Below, piece after piece: positions 43,695-52,910 of a stretch of 64,000 nt of DNA (the stretch's first letter is position 1; every line of letters begins with the position of its first letter). The notes below the pieces were generated by a model. That model saw only the letters and a program-made list of their open reading frames with translations, ran no database searches and was not told the origin of the DNA. This DNA comes from an uncultured Opitutia bacterium (GTDB taxonomy: Bacteria; Verrucomicrobiota; Verrucomicrobiia; Opitutales; Opitutaceae): positions 34,616-98,615 of the forward strand of contig CAIKHO010000065.1 in the NCBI GenBank assembly GCA_903827245.1. Direction: 5' to 3'. The translations under genes and the position numbers were made by a program.

Positions 43695-44615
43695 GTGCTT
43701 CGCTTCATCGCCCGCCGCCTGCTTGAGACGATCCCGGTGCTTTTCATCATCCTCACGGCGACGTTCTTCATGATCCGGTTCGTGCCGGGCGGGCCGTTCA
43801 CCGCGGAGAAGGCCGTCACTCCCGAGGTCATGCGCAACCTCGAGCGGGCCTACGACCTCGACAAGCCCCTGTGGCAGCAGTACACGCGCTATCTGCGCAA
43901 CGTGGTCCTGCACGGCGACCTCGGCCCGTCCTTCAAGTACCCCAACCGCACGGTCAACGAGATCATCGCCGACAAGCTGCCCGTCTCGCTCGAACTCGGC
44001 GCCGAGGCCTTGTTGATCGCGCTGGTCGCCGGCCTCACGCTCGGCGTCCTGGCCGCCGTGAAGAGCAACACGTGGATCGACTACATATGCTCCTCCACCG
44101 CCATGATCGGCATCTGCCTGCCGACCTTTGTGCTCGGCCCGCTGCTGGTGCTGCTGTTCGCCATCCGTCTCGGCTGGGCCAATGCGTCCGGCTGGTACGG
44201 ACCGGTCGACCGCGTCCTGCCCTGCCTCACGCTGGGCTGCGTCTACGCCGCCTACATCGCCCGGCTCACGCGCGGCGGCATGCTCGAGGTGCTGCACCAG
44301 GACTACATCCGCACCGCGCGCGCCAAGGGCGCCGGTCAGCTGCGCGTCATTTTCAAGCACGCGCTGCGGGGCGGCCTGCTGCCCGTGGTTTCGTTCCTCG
44401 GCCCGGCCATTGCGGGCATCCTCACCGGCTCGTTCGTGATCGAGACCATCTTCCAGATCCCCGGGCTCGGCCGCGAGTTCGTGAACAGCGCCTTCAACCG
44501 CGACTACACCCTCGTCCTTGGCACGGTCATCCTCTATGCCGCCCTCATCATCGCGCTCAACCTCGTCGTCGACGTCGTGCAGGTGTGGCTGAACCCGAAG
44601 CTGAAGTTCGAATGA
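43695..44615 (+). CDS. oppB: oligopeptide ABC transporter permease
   Basis: A 306-residue permease with six membrane helices. The N-terminal FIARRLLETIPVLFIILTATF and the EAA loop YIRTARAKGAGQLRVIFKHAL identify the OppB/DppB group. It forms the membrane channel with OppC. GTG start at 43695. The matching ATPases OppD and OppF are not encoded in this window. Confidence 0.93.
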   Translation: MLRFIARRLLETIPVLFIILTATFFMIRFVPGGPFTAEKAVTPEVMRNLERAYDLDKPLWQQYTRYLRNVVLHGDLGPSFKYPNRTVNEIIADKLPVSLELGAEALLIALVAGLTLGVLAAVKSNTWIDYICSSTAMIGICLPTFVLGPLLVLLFAIRLGWANASGWYGPVDRVLPCLTLGCVYAAYIARLTRGGMLEVLHQDYIRTARAKGAGQLRVIFKHALRGGLLPVVSFLGPAIAGILTGSFVIETIFQIPGLGREFVNSAFNRDYTLVLGTVILYAALIIALNLVVDVVQVWLNPKLKFE

Positions 44616-44694
44616 TTTTCCCGCGGATCACACTGATGAATATGGATAAATCCTCCTGCATCCGCGCCCATCCGCGAAATCCGCGGTAAAAAAA
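44616..44694. repeat. inverted repeat (CCGCGGAT type), oppB-oppC spacer
   Basis: Left side ccgcggatcacactgatg... and right side ...catccgcgaaatccgcgg are imperfect reverse complements; the right arm shows atccgcg repeated three times at spacings of 10 and 9 bases. It fills almost the whole oppB-oppC gap. Same type as 56834. Confidence 0.65.
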
Positions 44695-44699
44695 TTCCG

Positions 44700-45689
44700 G
44701 TGGTCTCCCTCTCTCCACAGAACCTCCCGTCCGCGGACCTCACGACCGACCAACTCGAGCGGGGGACTTCCCTCTGGCGCGATGCCTGGCACCGCCTGCG
44801 GCGGAACCGGCTGGCGGTCTTCGGCGGCACCGTCGTCATCGTCTTCAGCCTCACCTGCGTGCTCGCGCCCTGGATCTTCCATCTCTCCTACCAGGACCAG
44901 AACCTCGACCTCGGCGCGGTCGCGCCCAATGCGCAGCACTGGCTCGGCACCGACACGCTCGGCCGCGACCTCCTCGCCCGCATCCTTTACGGCGGCCGCA
45001 TCTCGCTGATGGTCGGCCTGGTCGCCTCGCTCGTCGCCCTCGTCATCGGCGTCTCCTACGGCGCCATCGCCGGCTACGTGGGCGGCACGCTCGACTCCGT
45101 CATGATGCGCATCGTCGACATCATGTACGCCCTGCCCTTCACGATCTTTGTCATCCTTCTCATGGTCTTCCTGAAGGACCCCATGCAGGCCGTGGACGCG
45201 TGGCTCGGGCGTTTCTCCATTTTCGGCTTCCATGCGTTCGAGGGCATGCAGGGCGTGGGAAAGATCCTGCTCCTGTTCGCCGCCATCGGCGCCGTCGAAT
45301 GGCTGACCATGGCCCGCATCGTGCGCGGCCAGATCCTCTCGATCAAAAAAATGGAATACATCGAGGCCGCCCGTTCCATGGGCCTGGGCACGCCGCGGAT
45401 CATTTTCCGCCACATGGTACCCAACGTCCTCGGCCCGGTCATCGTCTACACGTCGCTCACCATCCCCGCCGTGATGCTCCTCGAGTCGTTCCTCAGCTTC
45501 CTCGGACTCGGCGTCGACGCCCCGATGAGCTCGCTCGGCACGCTGATCAAGGACGGCTCCGAGAAAATGGAGGAGTTCTGGTGGCTGCTGGTCTTCCCCG
45601 GCGGGGCGTTCTCCCTGACGTTGTTCTCCCTCAATTTCCTCGGCGACGGGCTGCGGGACGCGCTCGACGTCCGGGCCTCCAAGGACTGA
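44700..45689 (+). CDS. oppC: oligopeptide ABC transporter permease
   Basis: A 329-residue permease with the OppC-type N-terminal segment (WRDAWHRLRRNRLAVFGG), the HWLGTDTLGRDLLARILYG periplasmic loop, and the EAA loop YIEAARSMGLGTPRIIFRH. It pairs with OppB. There is an extra segment of about 25 residues (GRFSIFGFHAFEGMQGVGK) between helices 3 and 4. GTG start at 44700. Confidence 0.93.
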   Translation: MVSLSPQNLPSADLTTDQLERGTSLWRDAWHRLRRNRLAVFGGTVVIVFSLTCVLAPWIFHLSYQDQNLDLGAVAPNAQHWLGTDTLGRDLLARILYGGRISLMVGLVASLVALVIGVSYGAIAGYVGGTLDSVMMRIVDIMYALPFTIFVILLMVFLKDPMQAVDAWLGRFSIFGFHAFEGMQGVGKILLLFAAIGAVEWLTMARIVRGQILSIKKMEYIEAARSMGLGTPRIIFRHMVPNVLGPVIVYTSLTIPAVMLLESFLSFLGLGVDAPMSSLGTLIKDGSEKMEEFWWLLVFPGGAFSLTLFSLNFLGDGLRDALDVRASKD

Positions 45690-45693
45690 TTTG

Positions 45694-45785
45694 ATCGCGG
45701 AGGCGCGAAGACACGGAACCGAAAGCCAAACTCCCTTTCCGTCACCCCTCGCTCCTGCGTTTCCGCTCTTCCGTGTTCCCGCGAT
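45694..45785. repeat. inverted repeat (ATCGCGG type), oppC-exporter spacer
   Basis: atcgcggaggcgcgaagaca at 45694 onwards pairs imperfectly with ttccgtgttcccgcgat ending at 45785. Outer 7 bases match perfectly; internal units are purine-rich on the left and pyrimidine-rich on the right. The ABC exporter gene starts 22 bases further on. Confidence 0.6.
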
Positions 45786-45807
45786 TTCCCCCAGCCTTCC
45801 GCGTTTA

Positions 45808-47550
45808 ATGCGCCGTCTCCGCCCTTACTTCACATATCTCAAGACCGTGCGCGGCCCCATCGTGGCGGCCATCGTGTGTGGTATCATCTACGGTGCCTCG
45901 AGCGGCGCCGGCATGCCGCTACTAGTCAGCTTCGTCTTCCCGAAGATCTTCGCACCCGTCAATCCGCCCCGGTCACTCGGTGTGGTGGCGCTGATCGCGG
46001 CCGGCATCCCGGTCATTTTTCTCCTCCGGGCAGTCAGCGGCTATCTGAACAGCTACTTCACCCAGTTCGCCGGCGTGCGAATCCTTGAGGCCATCCGCCT
46101 CGACTATTTCCGCAAGCTGCAGGTACTGCCGCTCTCGTTCGTGCAGGGCCGGGCCACCGGCGATCTCATCTCACGCGGCCTCGCCGACACCGCGCAGCTC
46201 CAGTTCACGCTCACGCTCATTGCCAATGACGGCATCAAGCAGCCCGCCACGCTCATCGGCGCGCTCGTGGCCGTCGGCGTGCTGGCCTTCCAGTCGCATG
46301 GGGTCTGGCTCGCGCTCGTCTGCCTGGCCGCGGTGCCGCTGACCGTCTTTCCCGTGCGCTACATCGGGCGCAAGGTCATCAAGCGCGCCGCGCAGATGCA
46401 AAGCCAGCTCGGCAGCGTGACGAGCCAGTTTTCCGAGAACCTCGCCGCCGCGCGCGAGGTCCGCGCGTTCGGCCTGGAGCAGCGCGAGACCAACCGCTTT
46501 GCCGCGGCCTGCCGCCAGCTCATCGTCTCGCAGATGAAGATCACGAAATATTCGCAGGCGCTCACGCCCGCCATCGAGGTGATCTCGGCGGTCGGCATCG
46601 CCGGCACCCTCGTGTACGCCTACCACAGCGGGCTGAAGCTGGATACCTTTCTCGCCCTGATCATCGCCCTCTACAACAGCTACGAGCCGATCAAGAAGCT
46701 CGGTGCCCTCAACAATGAGCTGAAGCGCGGCACGGCCTCGCTCGACCGCCTCGAAGTCGTGCTGAACGAGCCCGTCATCATCGCCGATCCCGCTGCGCCC
46801 GCCACCGTCGGCCGGCTGCGCGGCGACCTCGCCTTCGAGGGCGTAACCTTCGCCTACCGCGCCGACGAGCCGGTGCTGCATGGCGTCACGGTGAAAATTC
46901 CCGCCGGCACGGTCTGCGCGCTCGTCGGCCCCAGCGGCGCGGGCAAGTCCACCTTCGCGAACCTGGTGCCGCGCTTCTACGAGGCCGGCGCCGGCCGCGT
47001 GATGGTCGACGGCCTCGACGTGCGCGCCCTGCGCCTTGCCGACCTGCGCCGCAACATCGCCGTCGTCTCGCAGGATCCCGTGCTGTTCAACGACACGATT
47101 TACAACAACCTGCTCCTCGGCCGCGCCGACGCCACGCGCGCGGAGGTCGAGCAGGCGGCGCGGGACGCCTTCGCCCACGATTTCATCCAGAGCCTGCCGC
47201 GCGGCTATGAAACCATGGTCGGCGAGCGCGGTGCACTCCTCTCCGGCGGCCAGAAGCAGCGCGTCGCCCTCGCCCGCGCTTTTTTGCGCAATGCCCCGTT
47301 CCTCATCCTCGACGAAGCCACCAGCGCGCTCGACAGCGACAGCGAGGCGGCTATCCAGGCCGCGCTCAAGAAACTCGTGGCCGGCAAGACCGTGCTCATC
47401 ATCGCCCACCGTTTCAGCACGATCCGCGATGCCTCGCTCATCCTCGTGTTCGACCAAGGCCGGGTCGCCGCGAGTGGCACCCACACCCAGCTCTACGGGA
47501 CCAACCCGCTCTACAAATCGCTCTACGACCGCCAGCAGATGGGGATGTGA
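45808..47550 (+). CDS. MsbA-type ABC exporter (fused TMD-NBD)
   Basis: A 580-residue half-transporter: six membrane helices in residues about 15-310, then an ATPase domain with Walker A GPSGAGKST, Q-loop VVSQDPVLF, signature LLSGGQKQRVALARA, Walker B FLILDEATSALD and the switch His in IIAHRFSTI. It probably flips a lipid or lipid-linked glycan across the inner membrane, in line with the glycan genes that follow. ATG 45808 is chosen; the upstream in-frame extension is repeat-derived. Confidence 0.9.
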   Translation: MRRLRPYFTYLKTVRGPIVAAIVCGIIYGASSGAGMPLLVSFVFPKIFAPVNPPRSLGVVALIAAGIPVIFLLRAVSGYLNSYFTQFAGVRILEAIRLDYFRKLQVLPLSFVQGRATGDLISRGLADTAQLQFTLTLIANDGIKQPATLIGALVAVGVLAFQSHGVWLALVCLAAVPLTVFPVRYIGRKVIKRAAQMQSQLGSVTSQFSENLAAAREVRAFGLEQRETNRFAAACRQLIVSQMKITKYSQALTPAIEVISAVGIAGTLVYAYHSGLKLDTFLALIIALYNSYEPIKKLGALNNELKRGTASLDRLEVVLNEPVIIADPAAPATVGRLRGDLAFEGVTFAYRADEPVLHGVTVKIPAGTVCALVGPSGAGKSTFANLVPRFYEAGAGRVMVDGLDVRALRLADLRRNIAVVSQDPVLFNDTIYNNLLLGRADATRAEVEQAARDAFAHDFIQSLPRGYETMVGERGALLSGGQKQRVALARAFLRNAPFLILDEATSALDSDSEAAIQAALKKLVAGKTVLIIAHRFSTIRDASLILVFDQGRVAASGTHTQLYGTNPLYKSLYDRQQMGM

Positions 47551-47562
47551 GGCGTCTGGCGG

Positions 47563-47649
47563 TGGAACGCGTTGACCCCAACGCGTTTTGGCTCCGTCGA
47601 CGTTTTTGTTTCGGCCAAGGTTCCAACGCGTTGAGGTCAACGCGTTCCA
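47563..47649. repeat. inverted repeat with AACGCGTTGA units
   Basis: Arms 47563-47585 and 47627-47649 are reverse complements at 22 of 23 positions with a 41-base loop. Each arm contains aacgcgtt twice, 14 bases apart. A shorter relative is at 4027-4052. Confidence 0.8.
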
Positions 47650-47718
47650 CACGCCGCCGGGATCGAGCACGATAGCCTTGCGTGGGTCATGCCGCCCAGT
47701 GTTGCTTGGCCGCACTCC

Positions 47719-48741
47719 ATGCAGCCGGACTCTCCCCGCATCCTGGTCATCCGCCGACGCTACCTCGGGGACATCGTCCTGCTGGGCCCCGTCTTCCGGA
47801 ACCTGCGCCTCCACTGGCCCGCGGCCACCATTGCCGCCGTCGTCGAAGCCGCCTACGCACCGGTCCTCACGCTCAATCCCGATGTGAATGAAATTCTCGT
47901 CCTGCCGCAGCGCTGGACGGAATGGCCGGGCTTTCTCGCCCGGTTGCGCCGGGCGCGCTTCACCCACGTCCTCGACCTCGACAACAACGACCGCACTGCC
48001 CTGCTCACGCGCCTGACCGGCGCGCCTTTCCGGGCCGCGCTGCACCACGACGTCCTCCACTGGGCCGCCTGTTATACGGCGGACGTCCTGCATCCGCCGG
48101 TGATCCACGAGCGCAGTTCCATCGTGGACTATTACCTGGCCATCCTGCCAGCGGCTGGCGTTCCCGTGACTACGCGTGAAGTAAGGCTCGTGCCGCGCCC
48201 GACAGATCTCGCGGCGGCGCAGAAACTGGTGCGTCCCGGCGGCCGCAAGCTTCTCGTCCATCCCGGTAGCCGCAGCCCGTGGCGGATGTGGCCGGCGGAA
48301 AATTTCGCCGCCATCTGCGACCGCGTGCAGAACGAGCTCGATGTCCAGGTCTTCGTCATCGGCGGCCTGGGCGAACAAAAAGCCGTCACCGGCATCCGGC
48401 AGCATGCCCGGTCCCATCTCGTCGTCTTCGACGCGCCGCTGAACCTGCCGCAATTCGCCGCGTTTGCCGCGCAATTCGACCTGATGCTCTGCCACGACAG
48501 CGGCCCGATGCACCTCGCCGCCGCCGTCGGCACCAAGGTCGTGGCGCTGCTGGGCTCGCAGAATCCGGTGCTCTTCGCCCCGCCTGGAGAAGGCCACACC
48601 GTGTTACAGCCGCCCCTGCCCTGCACGGCCTGTGTCACCCCCGGCCAGTGCGCCCCCGGCGATTCGTACCACAATCACTGCGTGCGCAACATCACCGTCG
48701 ACACCGTGTGGGCCGCGCTGCGGCGCCATCTGGCACGTTAG
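47719..48741 (+). CDS. GT9-family glycosyltransferase (heptosyltransferase-like)
   Basis: The 340-residue GT-B enzyme has the N-terminal ILVIRRRYLGDIVLLGPV of the ADP-heptose:LPS heptosyltransferase family, HPGSRSPWRMWP at the donor site and LMLCHDSGPMHLAAAVG. The C-terminal Cys-rich stretch (CTACVTPGQCAPGDSYHNHC) is common in the family. It should add a core sugar to a lipid-linked glycan. ATG 47719 puts the first strand at residue about 7; ATG 47689 is also possible. Confidence 0.87.
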   Translation: MQPDSPRILVIRRRYLGDIVLLGPVFRNLRLHWPAATIAAVVEAAYAPVLTLNPDVNEILVLPQRWTEWPGFLARLRRARFTHVLDLDNNDRTALLTRLTGAPFRAALHHDVLHWAACYTADVLHPPVIHERSSIVDYYLAILPAAGVPVTTREVRLVPRPTDLAAAQKLVRPGGRKLLVHPGSRSPWRMWPAENFAAICDRVQNELDVQVFVIGGLGEQKAVTGIRQHARSHLVVFDAPLNLPQFAAFAAQFDLMLCHDSGPMHLAAAVGTKVVALLGSQNPVLFAPPGEGHTVLQPPLPCTACVTPGQCAPGDSYHNHCVRNITVDTVWAALRRHLAR

Positions 48742-48746
48742 GCTTA

Positions 48747-48957
48747 TACCAACGACCCATTGGTTTTGGGCTTATGTCTTTCAGGGTGGCCGCCGACCTC
48801 CCGCCCGTGCCTACTGGCATCGATTGGCCAGTAGGCTGAAGTACAAAACCTAGCGGACGTTGGTATTACGCCCTCGGATTTCCCTCGGATCGTCTCCTGT
48901 AAAATCTCCGATCCAAATCCGTCTCACAGGAGACAAATCGAGGTCAATCCGAGTTAA
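48747..48957. repeat. composite of three inverted repeats between convergent genes
   Basis: An outer pair (taccaacg at 48747 and cgttggta at 48858-48865, with longer imperfect arms) encloses a perfect 9-bp stem, gcctactgg (48809-48817) with ccagtaggc (48828-48836). It abuts a second element (48866-48957) of 10-base units (cctcggattt, ccctcggatc, gtctcctgta ...) ending in acaggagacaaatcgaggtc. The 248-base gap between the convergent GT9 and methyltransferase genes consists almost only of these. Confidence 0.65.
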
Positions 48958-48989
48958 TGTCCGCACAGCCGCGGCCCAACGCGCGCCGG

Positions 48990-49937
48990 CTATTTCGAAG
49001 CCAGAAAGAAAACCCCCTGGTCGCCCTCGCAGCGGCGGTTGGCCTGCTCCGCGAGGCGGCGGTAATGGCGGCGGAGCTTGCGGTCGTCCTCCGGCCGGCC
49101 CGTGTAGGGCACGTCCCGGCGGTAACCTTCGCTCATGAGAAAACCGGTTTCGATCCCGTCGAATTCCACGCGCACCGTGCGCAGCCCGCTCCGGTCGGCC
49201 AGCGTCTCCATCCCGCGCCGACTGGGCACGAGCAGGTGCCGCGGCGGATCGAGGTTGAACCAGTCCGCTCCGTAGAGCCGGTGGGTTTCGCTGCCCGCCA
49301 CCGGGATGCGCACCAGGATCCGGCCGTTCGGATTCAGGTGGGCGCGCGCCTCCTCCAGCGAGCGGCGCGGATCGACGAGGTGCTCGAGCACATGGTGCAG
49401 CATGATGAGGTCGAAGCGGCCCTCCACGGAACCCAGCTCGGCCCGCCGGACACGAAAGCCCGGCTCGTCCGCCTCCAACGAGGTGTAGGGATCCACGCCC
49501 GTCAGGTTGCGAAACCCATGGCGCTGCATGCGCCGCAGCAGGCCCCCGGTGCCGCACCCAACGTCAAGAATGCGCGCATCCAGCCCGCAGCCCGCGGTCC
49601 GGGCCCAGTGGAAAAAGGGATATTTCCACCGGAGGCGCCAGGTGGCCCATCCAGCCAGCGGAAAGCGGGAGTGCAGCAGCCAGTTCGCGAGGGCCACGCG
49701 GCCGGCCGGGGCCTGCTTGGACCGGACGGGCGGCGGCTTAAGCGAATAATAATCCGCGGGGTAATACTCCGGCAGGTTTTGCGGGATCTGCTGGATCTGC
49801 AGGCTGCCGCACTGCGGGCATTCCCCGTACTGGAAGGAGTGCCGCCAGCCGAAAAGCATCTCCCGCGCGCGAAAAAGGCGGAAGGTCCCTTCGTGGCCGC
49901 ACGCCTGGCAGGTCATGGTCGCCGTGGCATCACTCAT
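48990..49937 (-). CDS. class I SAM methyltransferase with N-terminal zinc-ribbon
   Basis: A 315-residue protein. The N terminus has two CxxC pairs (TCQACG and CPQCG) typical of the small zinc ribbon found before many sugar or nucleotide methyltransferases. SAM motif I is ILDVGCGTGGLL, and LIMLHHVLEHLVDP, then LNPNGRILVRIP, follow. It lies in the glycan cluster, so methylation of a sugar is likely. ATG 49937 is preferred over an upstream non-ATG start. Confidence 0.85.
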   Translation of the reverse strand: MSDATATMTCQACGHEGTFRLFRAREMLFGWRHSFQYGECPQCGSLQIQQIPQNLPEYYPADYYSLKPPPVRSKQAPAGRVALANWLLHSRFPLAGWATWRLRWKYPFFHWARTAGCGLDARILDVGCGTGGLLRRMQRHGFRNLTGVDPYTSLEADEPGFRVRRAELGSVEGRFDLIMLHHVLEHLVDPRRSLEEARAHLNPNGRILVRIPVAGSETHRLYGADWFNLDPPRHLLVPSRRGMETLADRSGLRTVRVEFDGIETGFLMSEGYRRDVPYTGRPEDDRKLRRHYRRLAEQANRRCEGDQGVFFLASK

Positions 49938-50082
49938 GGCAGCGGCGCGGGGCAAAGCGGCCCGGAGTGCCGCTGGCTTCGGTTTGAATCATCCGCCCAA
50001 CTAGCAGCCATGGCCGCACAGTTGCCAAGCCTATCTTGGTGCCCGCTGCGTCGCGGCGGAATTTGTCCATCCAGCCTCACTG

Positions 50083-50161
50083 AATCGTTCTCGTTCTCAT
50101 AATCGTTCGTCATTCTCCATTTGGTTCAGGGTGAGAACGAGAACGAAGTACGGGAACGATT
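50083..50161. repeat. inverted repeat (AATCGTTC/GAGAACGA type)
   Basis: aatcgttctcgttctcataa and following (50083-50118) versus gagaacgagaacgaagtacg and following (50133-50161) are imperfect reverse complements, with internal 6-7 base repetition. It lies in the divergent spacer between the methyltransferase and GT2 genes. Confidence 0.6.
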
Positions 50162-50255
50162 TTGGAATACAGCGGGGAACTCCAGTACGACCATCCGCTC
50201 ATTTTCGTGGACAGACCCGGTCCGCCTGCTCGTTTTGTGCGATGCCGACCCAACC

Positions 50256-51179
50256 ATGACCCCGGACCCCGCCCCAGGCTCCGCCGGCGTTGACCGGCGC
50301 ACGGGCGTGCCGCCGCTCATCACCTTTGGCATCCCCGCCTACAACCGGCCGCAGTTGCTCGCGGAGACGCTCGCGAGCCTCGCGGCCCAGACCGCAGCCG
50401 TGGACTACGAGGTAATCGTGTGCGACGACGGTGGCCTGCCGGAGACCGCTGCGGCGGTGGCCCGCTTTTCCGCCGACCGTTTTTTTTATTACCGCAACCC
50501 GGGCCGGCTCGGCCCCGTGCGCAACTGGAACGAATGCCTGCAGCGCGCCCGCGGCCGCTGGGTGATGATCCTGCACGAGGATGACATCCTGTATCCCTGG
50601 TATCTTGCTGCCGTGCTGCCCCGTTTGCGCGAAGGCCTGGCCGCCGTCTGCACCCAGGTCGAGGTGGCGGCCGCGCCGACAATCGCGACACCGCCATCGG
50701 GTCAACCTGCCGTGGTGGCCTATCCCCCGGCTTATTTCATCAAGGGCTCGATGACTCCTTTTCCTGGCGTGCTCTTCCCGCGCAAACTCGGCCTGCGCCT
50801 CGGCGGGTTTGACGAACGCATGGGCCCTCTGGCCGACTATGACTTCTGGTACCGCCTCGCCTGCGCCGGCCGCATCGAGGTCGTCCGCACGATGGGGGCC
50901 TTCTATCGCGTCACCGCCGACCAGTGGACGGCCCGGGCCTGGCCGGAAATGCTGCGCAAAACCCACCTGCTGCGCCTGCGCATCGCCCGCGAGCAGTTCC
51001 GCTCCCGCCGCACGGGCCGGTGGCTGGCCCGGTTTTTCACCTATCGCACGGCCCTCGCCTACGCCGCGCGGTTCCCCGAAAAGCCCGCCACGCTGGCCCG
51101 CGCTCTGCAGTTCAGAAAAATCTTGTTCAGCCGGCTGCCCAGCGGCTGGGTGTGGCAGTGCCTCAAACGCCTTTCCTGA
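50256..51179 (+). CDS. GT2-family glycosyltransferase
   Basis: The 307-residue GT-A enzyme has ITFGIPAYNRPQLLAETL at the N terminus, DYEVIVCDDGG, and the HEDDILYPWYL divalent-metal DxD-type motif, followed by GGFDERMGPLADYDFWYRL. It probably adds a sugar to a surface glycan at the cytoplasmic membrane. ATG 50256 fits the fold; the upstream extension is repeat-derived. The stop overlaps the next start (TGATG), so the next gene is coupled. Confidence 0.87.
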   Translation: MTPDPAPGSAGVDRRTGVPPLITFGIPAYNRPQLLAETLASLAAQTAAVDYEVIVCDDGGLPETAAAVARFSADRFFYYRNPGRLGPVRNWNECLQRARGRWVMILHEDDILYPWYLAAVLPRLREGLAAVCTQVEVAAAPTIATPPSGQPAVVAYPPAYFIKGSMTPFPGVLFPRKLGLRLGGFDERMGPLADYDFWYRLACAGRIEVVRTMGAFYRVTADQWTARAWPEMLRKTHLLRLRIAREQFRSRRTGRWLARFFTYRTALAYAARFPEKPATLARALQFRKILFSRLPSGWVWQCLKRLS

Positions 51180-52117
51180 TGCCGTCACCCGCCACTCTCA
51201 AGGTCACGGTCGCGATCCCGACCTACAATCGCGCGGAGCTCCTCCGGCAAACCCTCGCGGGCATCGGCCGCCAGCAGTTTCCCACTGGCCAGTTCGAGGT
51301 CCTGGTGATCGACAACAACTCGCACGACCACACCCGGCAGATCGTCGAGTCTTTCGCCGGCACCCGGCCCGCTCCGCGTTACCTCCTTGAGACGCGACAG
51401 GGCCTCGACCACGCCCGCAACCGCGCCCTGGCCGAGGCCCGCGGGGAAATCATCGTGTTCGGCGACGACGACATCCTCGTGGAGCCCGACTGGCTGACGC
51501 AGATCATCGCGCCCTTCGCCGCTTCCGGCGGCCACAAGGTCGGCGCGGTCGGCGGTGAGGTCATACCGGTCTTCCCCGACGGCCTTCCGCCGTGGGTCGC
51601 CGAGTGGCACTCCCCCCTGGAATTCCGCCGCGACGCGGGACCGCTGCCGCCGCACCAATCCCCGATGGGAGCCAACATGGCGTTCCCGATGTGGGTGTTC
51701 GAGCGGATCGGCCCGTTTCAAACTGCGCTCGATCGCAGCGGGAAAAACCTGTTTGGCGGCGGCGATACCGACATGATCCGCCGCGCCCGTGCCGCCGGCT
51801 TCGAAATCTGGTTCGCGCCCGCAGCCAGGGTGCGGCATCAGATGCCGGCGAGCCGCACCACGTTCCGCTACGCCACGCGCCACGCGTTCGACTCGGCCCG
51901 TTCCCGCATCGTGGATCGCGCAAGCCAGGGCCGGGCCACCGGCTATCTGCTGGCGCGCTTCGCTGGCAACGCGCTGAAAGCCGCCGGGTTCATCCTGCTC
52001 GCGCTCCTCAGCCTGCTCGTTCTCCGCACGGGCGACGCGAAAAAGGCCATCGTCCGCGCATGGCGTTCCTGCGGGTACCTCTATCAAATCCCGCGCTCGC
52101 TCGCCGGCAAAATTTGA
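51179..52117 (+). CDS. GT2-family glycosyltransferase with C-terminal membrane helix
   Basis: The 312-residue protein has VTVAIPTYNRAELLRQTL, LVIDNNSHDHT, the FGDDDILVEPDWL metal motif and FGGGDTDMIRRA. Near the C terminus is a hydrophobic helix (AAGFILLALLSLLVL), so it is membrane-anchored. It is translationally coupled to the preceding GT2 gene, and the next GT2 gene starts after 16 bases; the three form one operon. Confidence 0.87.
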   Translation: MPSPATLKVTVAIPTYNRAELLRQTLAGIGRQQFPTGQFEVLVIDNNSHDHTRQIVESFAGTRPAPRYLLETRQGLDHARNRALAEARGEIIVFGDDDILVEPDWLTQIIAPFAASGGHKVGAVGGEVIPVFPDGLPPWVAEWHSPLEFRRDAGPLPPHQSPMGANMAFPMWVFERIGPFQTALDRSGKNLFGGGDTDMIRRARAAGFEIWFAPAARVRHQMPASRTTFRYATRHAFDSARSRIVDRASQGRATGYLLARFAGNALKAAGFILLALLSLLVLRTGDAKKAIVRAWRSCGYLYQIPRSLAGKI

Positions 52118-52133
52118 TTCTTCATTCCGCCCT

Positions 52134-52910
52134 GTGGCCAGCCCGCTCCCCATCTCCGTCGTCGTCGTGGCCAAGAACGAGGCGCAGAGTCTCCCCCGCT
52201 GCCTCGCGAGCGTGCAGGGCTGGGTGGCCGAGGTCATCGTGGCCCTGAACGACACCACCGACGACAGCGAGACGGTGGCCGGACGCTTTGGCGCTTCCGT
52301 GCAACACCTGCCGTGGCAGGGCTATCGCGACACCAAGAACGCCGCGCTCGCCCTCGCCAAGAACGAATGGGTGCTGTCGCTCGACGCCGACGAGATGGTC
52401 TCACCGGAATTGCAGCGCGAACTGGAGGCGTTTTTTGCGCGCGGCGATGGTCCGCGTTTCGCGGGCGCGCGGTTCCCGCGCAAGGTTTGGTTCATCAATC
52501 GCTGGATCTGTCACGGGGACTGGTATCCCGACCTGAGCCTGCGCCTTCTGCATCGCGGGCAGGCCCGCTGGGGCGGCGACGCGTTTGTGCACGAGAAGGT
52601 GGAATGCGACGGGCCCGTTGCCACGCTGAGCGGCGATCTGCTGCATCATCCTTATCCGACGATCGGCACCCACCACGTGAAGATCCTCGAGTACGCACGG
52701 TTGTTCGCCGAAAAACAGGCCGCGCAGGACAGCCGCTGGTCGCTCGGGGCCACAATCTTCCGTCCCGCCTGGCGCTTCTTCCGCGGGTACGTCCTGCGCC
52801 GCGGCTTTCTCGACGGCTTCCCCGGCTTCGTCGCCGCGGCCGCCACCGGTTACTACACTTTCCTGCGCTACGCCTGCCATTACGAACGCCTGCACCGGGC
52901 CAACCCCTAG
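52134..52910 (+). CDS. GT2-family glycosyltransferase (WaaE/KdtX-like)
   Basis: The 258-residue enzyme is close in layout to LPS core beta-1,4-glucosyltransferases: ISVVVVAKNEAQSLPRCL, VIVALNDTTDDS, the metal motif WVLSLDADEMVS and FPRKVWFINRWICHGDWYPD with RLLHRG. The end is aromatic (GYYTFLRYACHYERLH). GTG start at 52134. It resembles the GT2 at 54846, which suggests paralogues. Confidence 0.88.
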   Translation: MASPLPISVVVVAKNEAQSLPRCLASVQGWVAEVIVALNDTTDDSETVAGRFGASVQHLPWQGYRDTKNAALALAKNEWVLSLDADEMVSPELQRELEAFFARGDGPRFAGARFPRKVWFINRWICHGDWYPDLSLRLLHRGQARWGGDAFVHEKVECDGPVATLSGDLLHHPYPTIGTHHVKILEYARLFAEKQAAQDSRWSLGATIFRPAWRFFRGYVLRRGFLDGFPGFVAAAATGYYTFLRYACHYERLHRANP

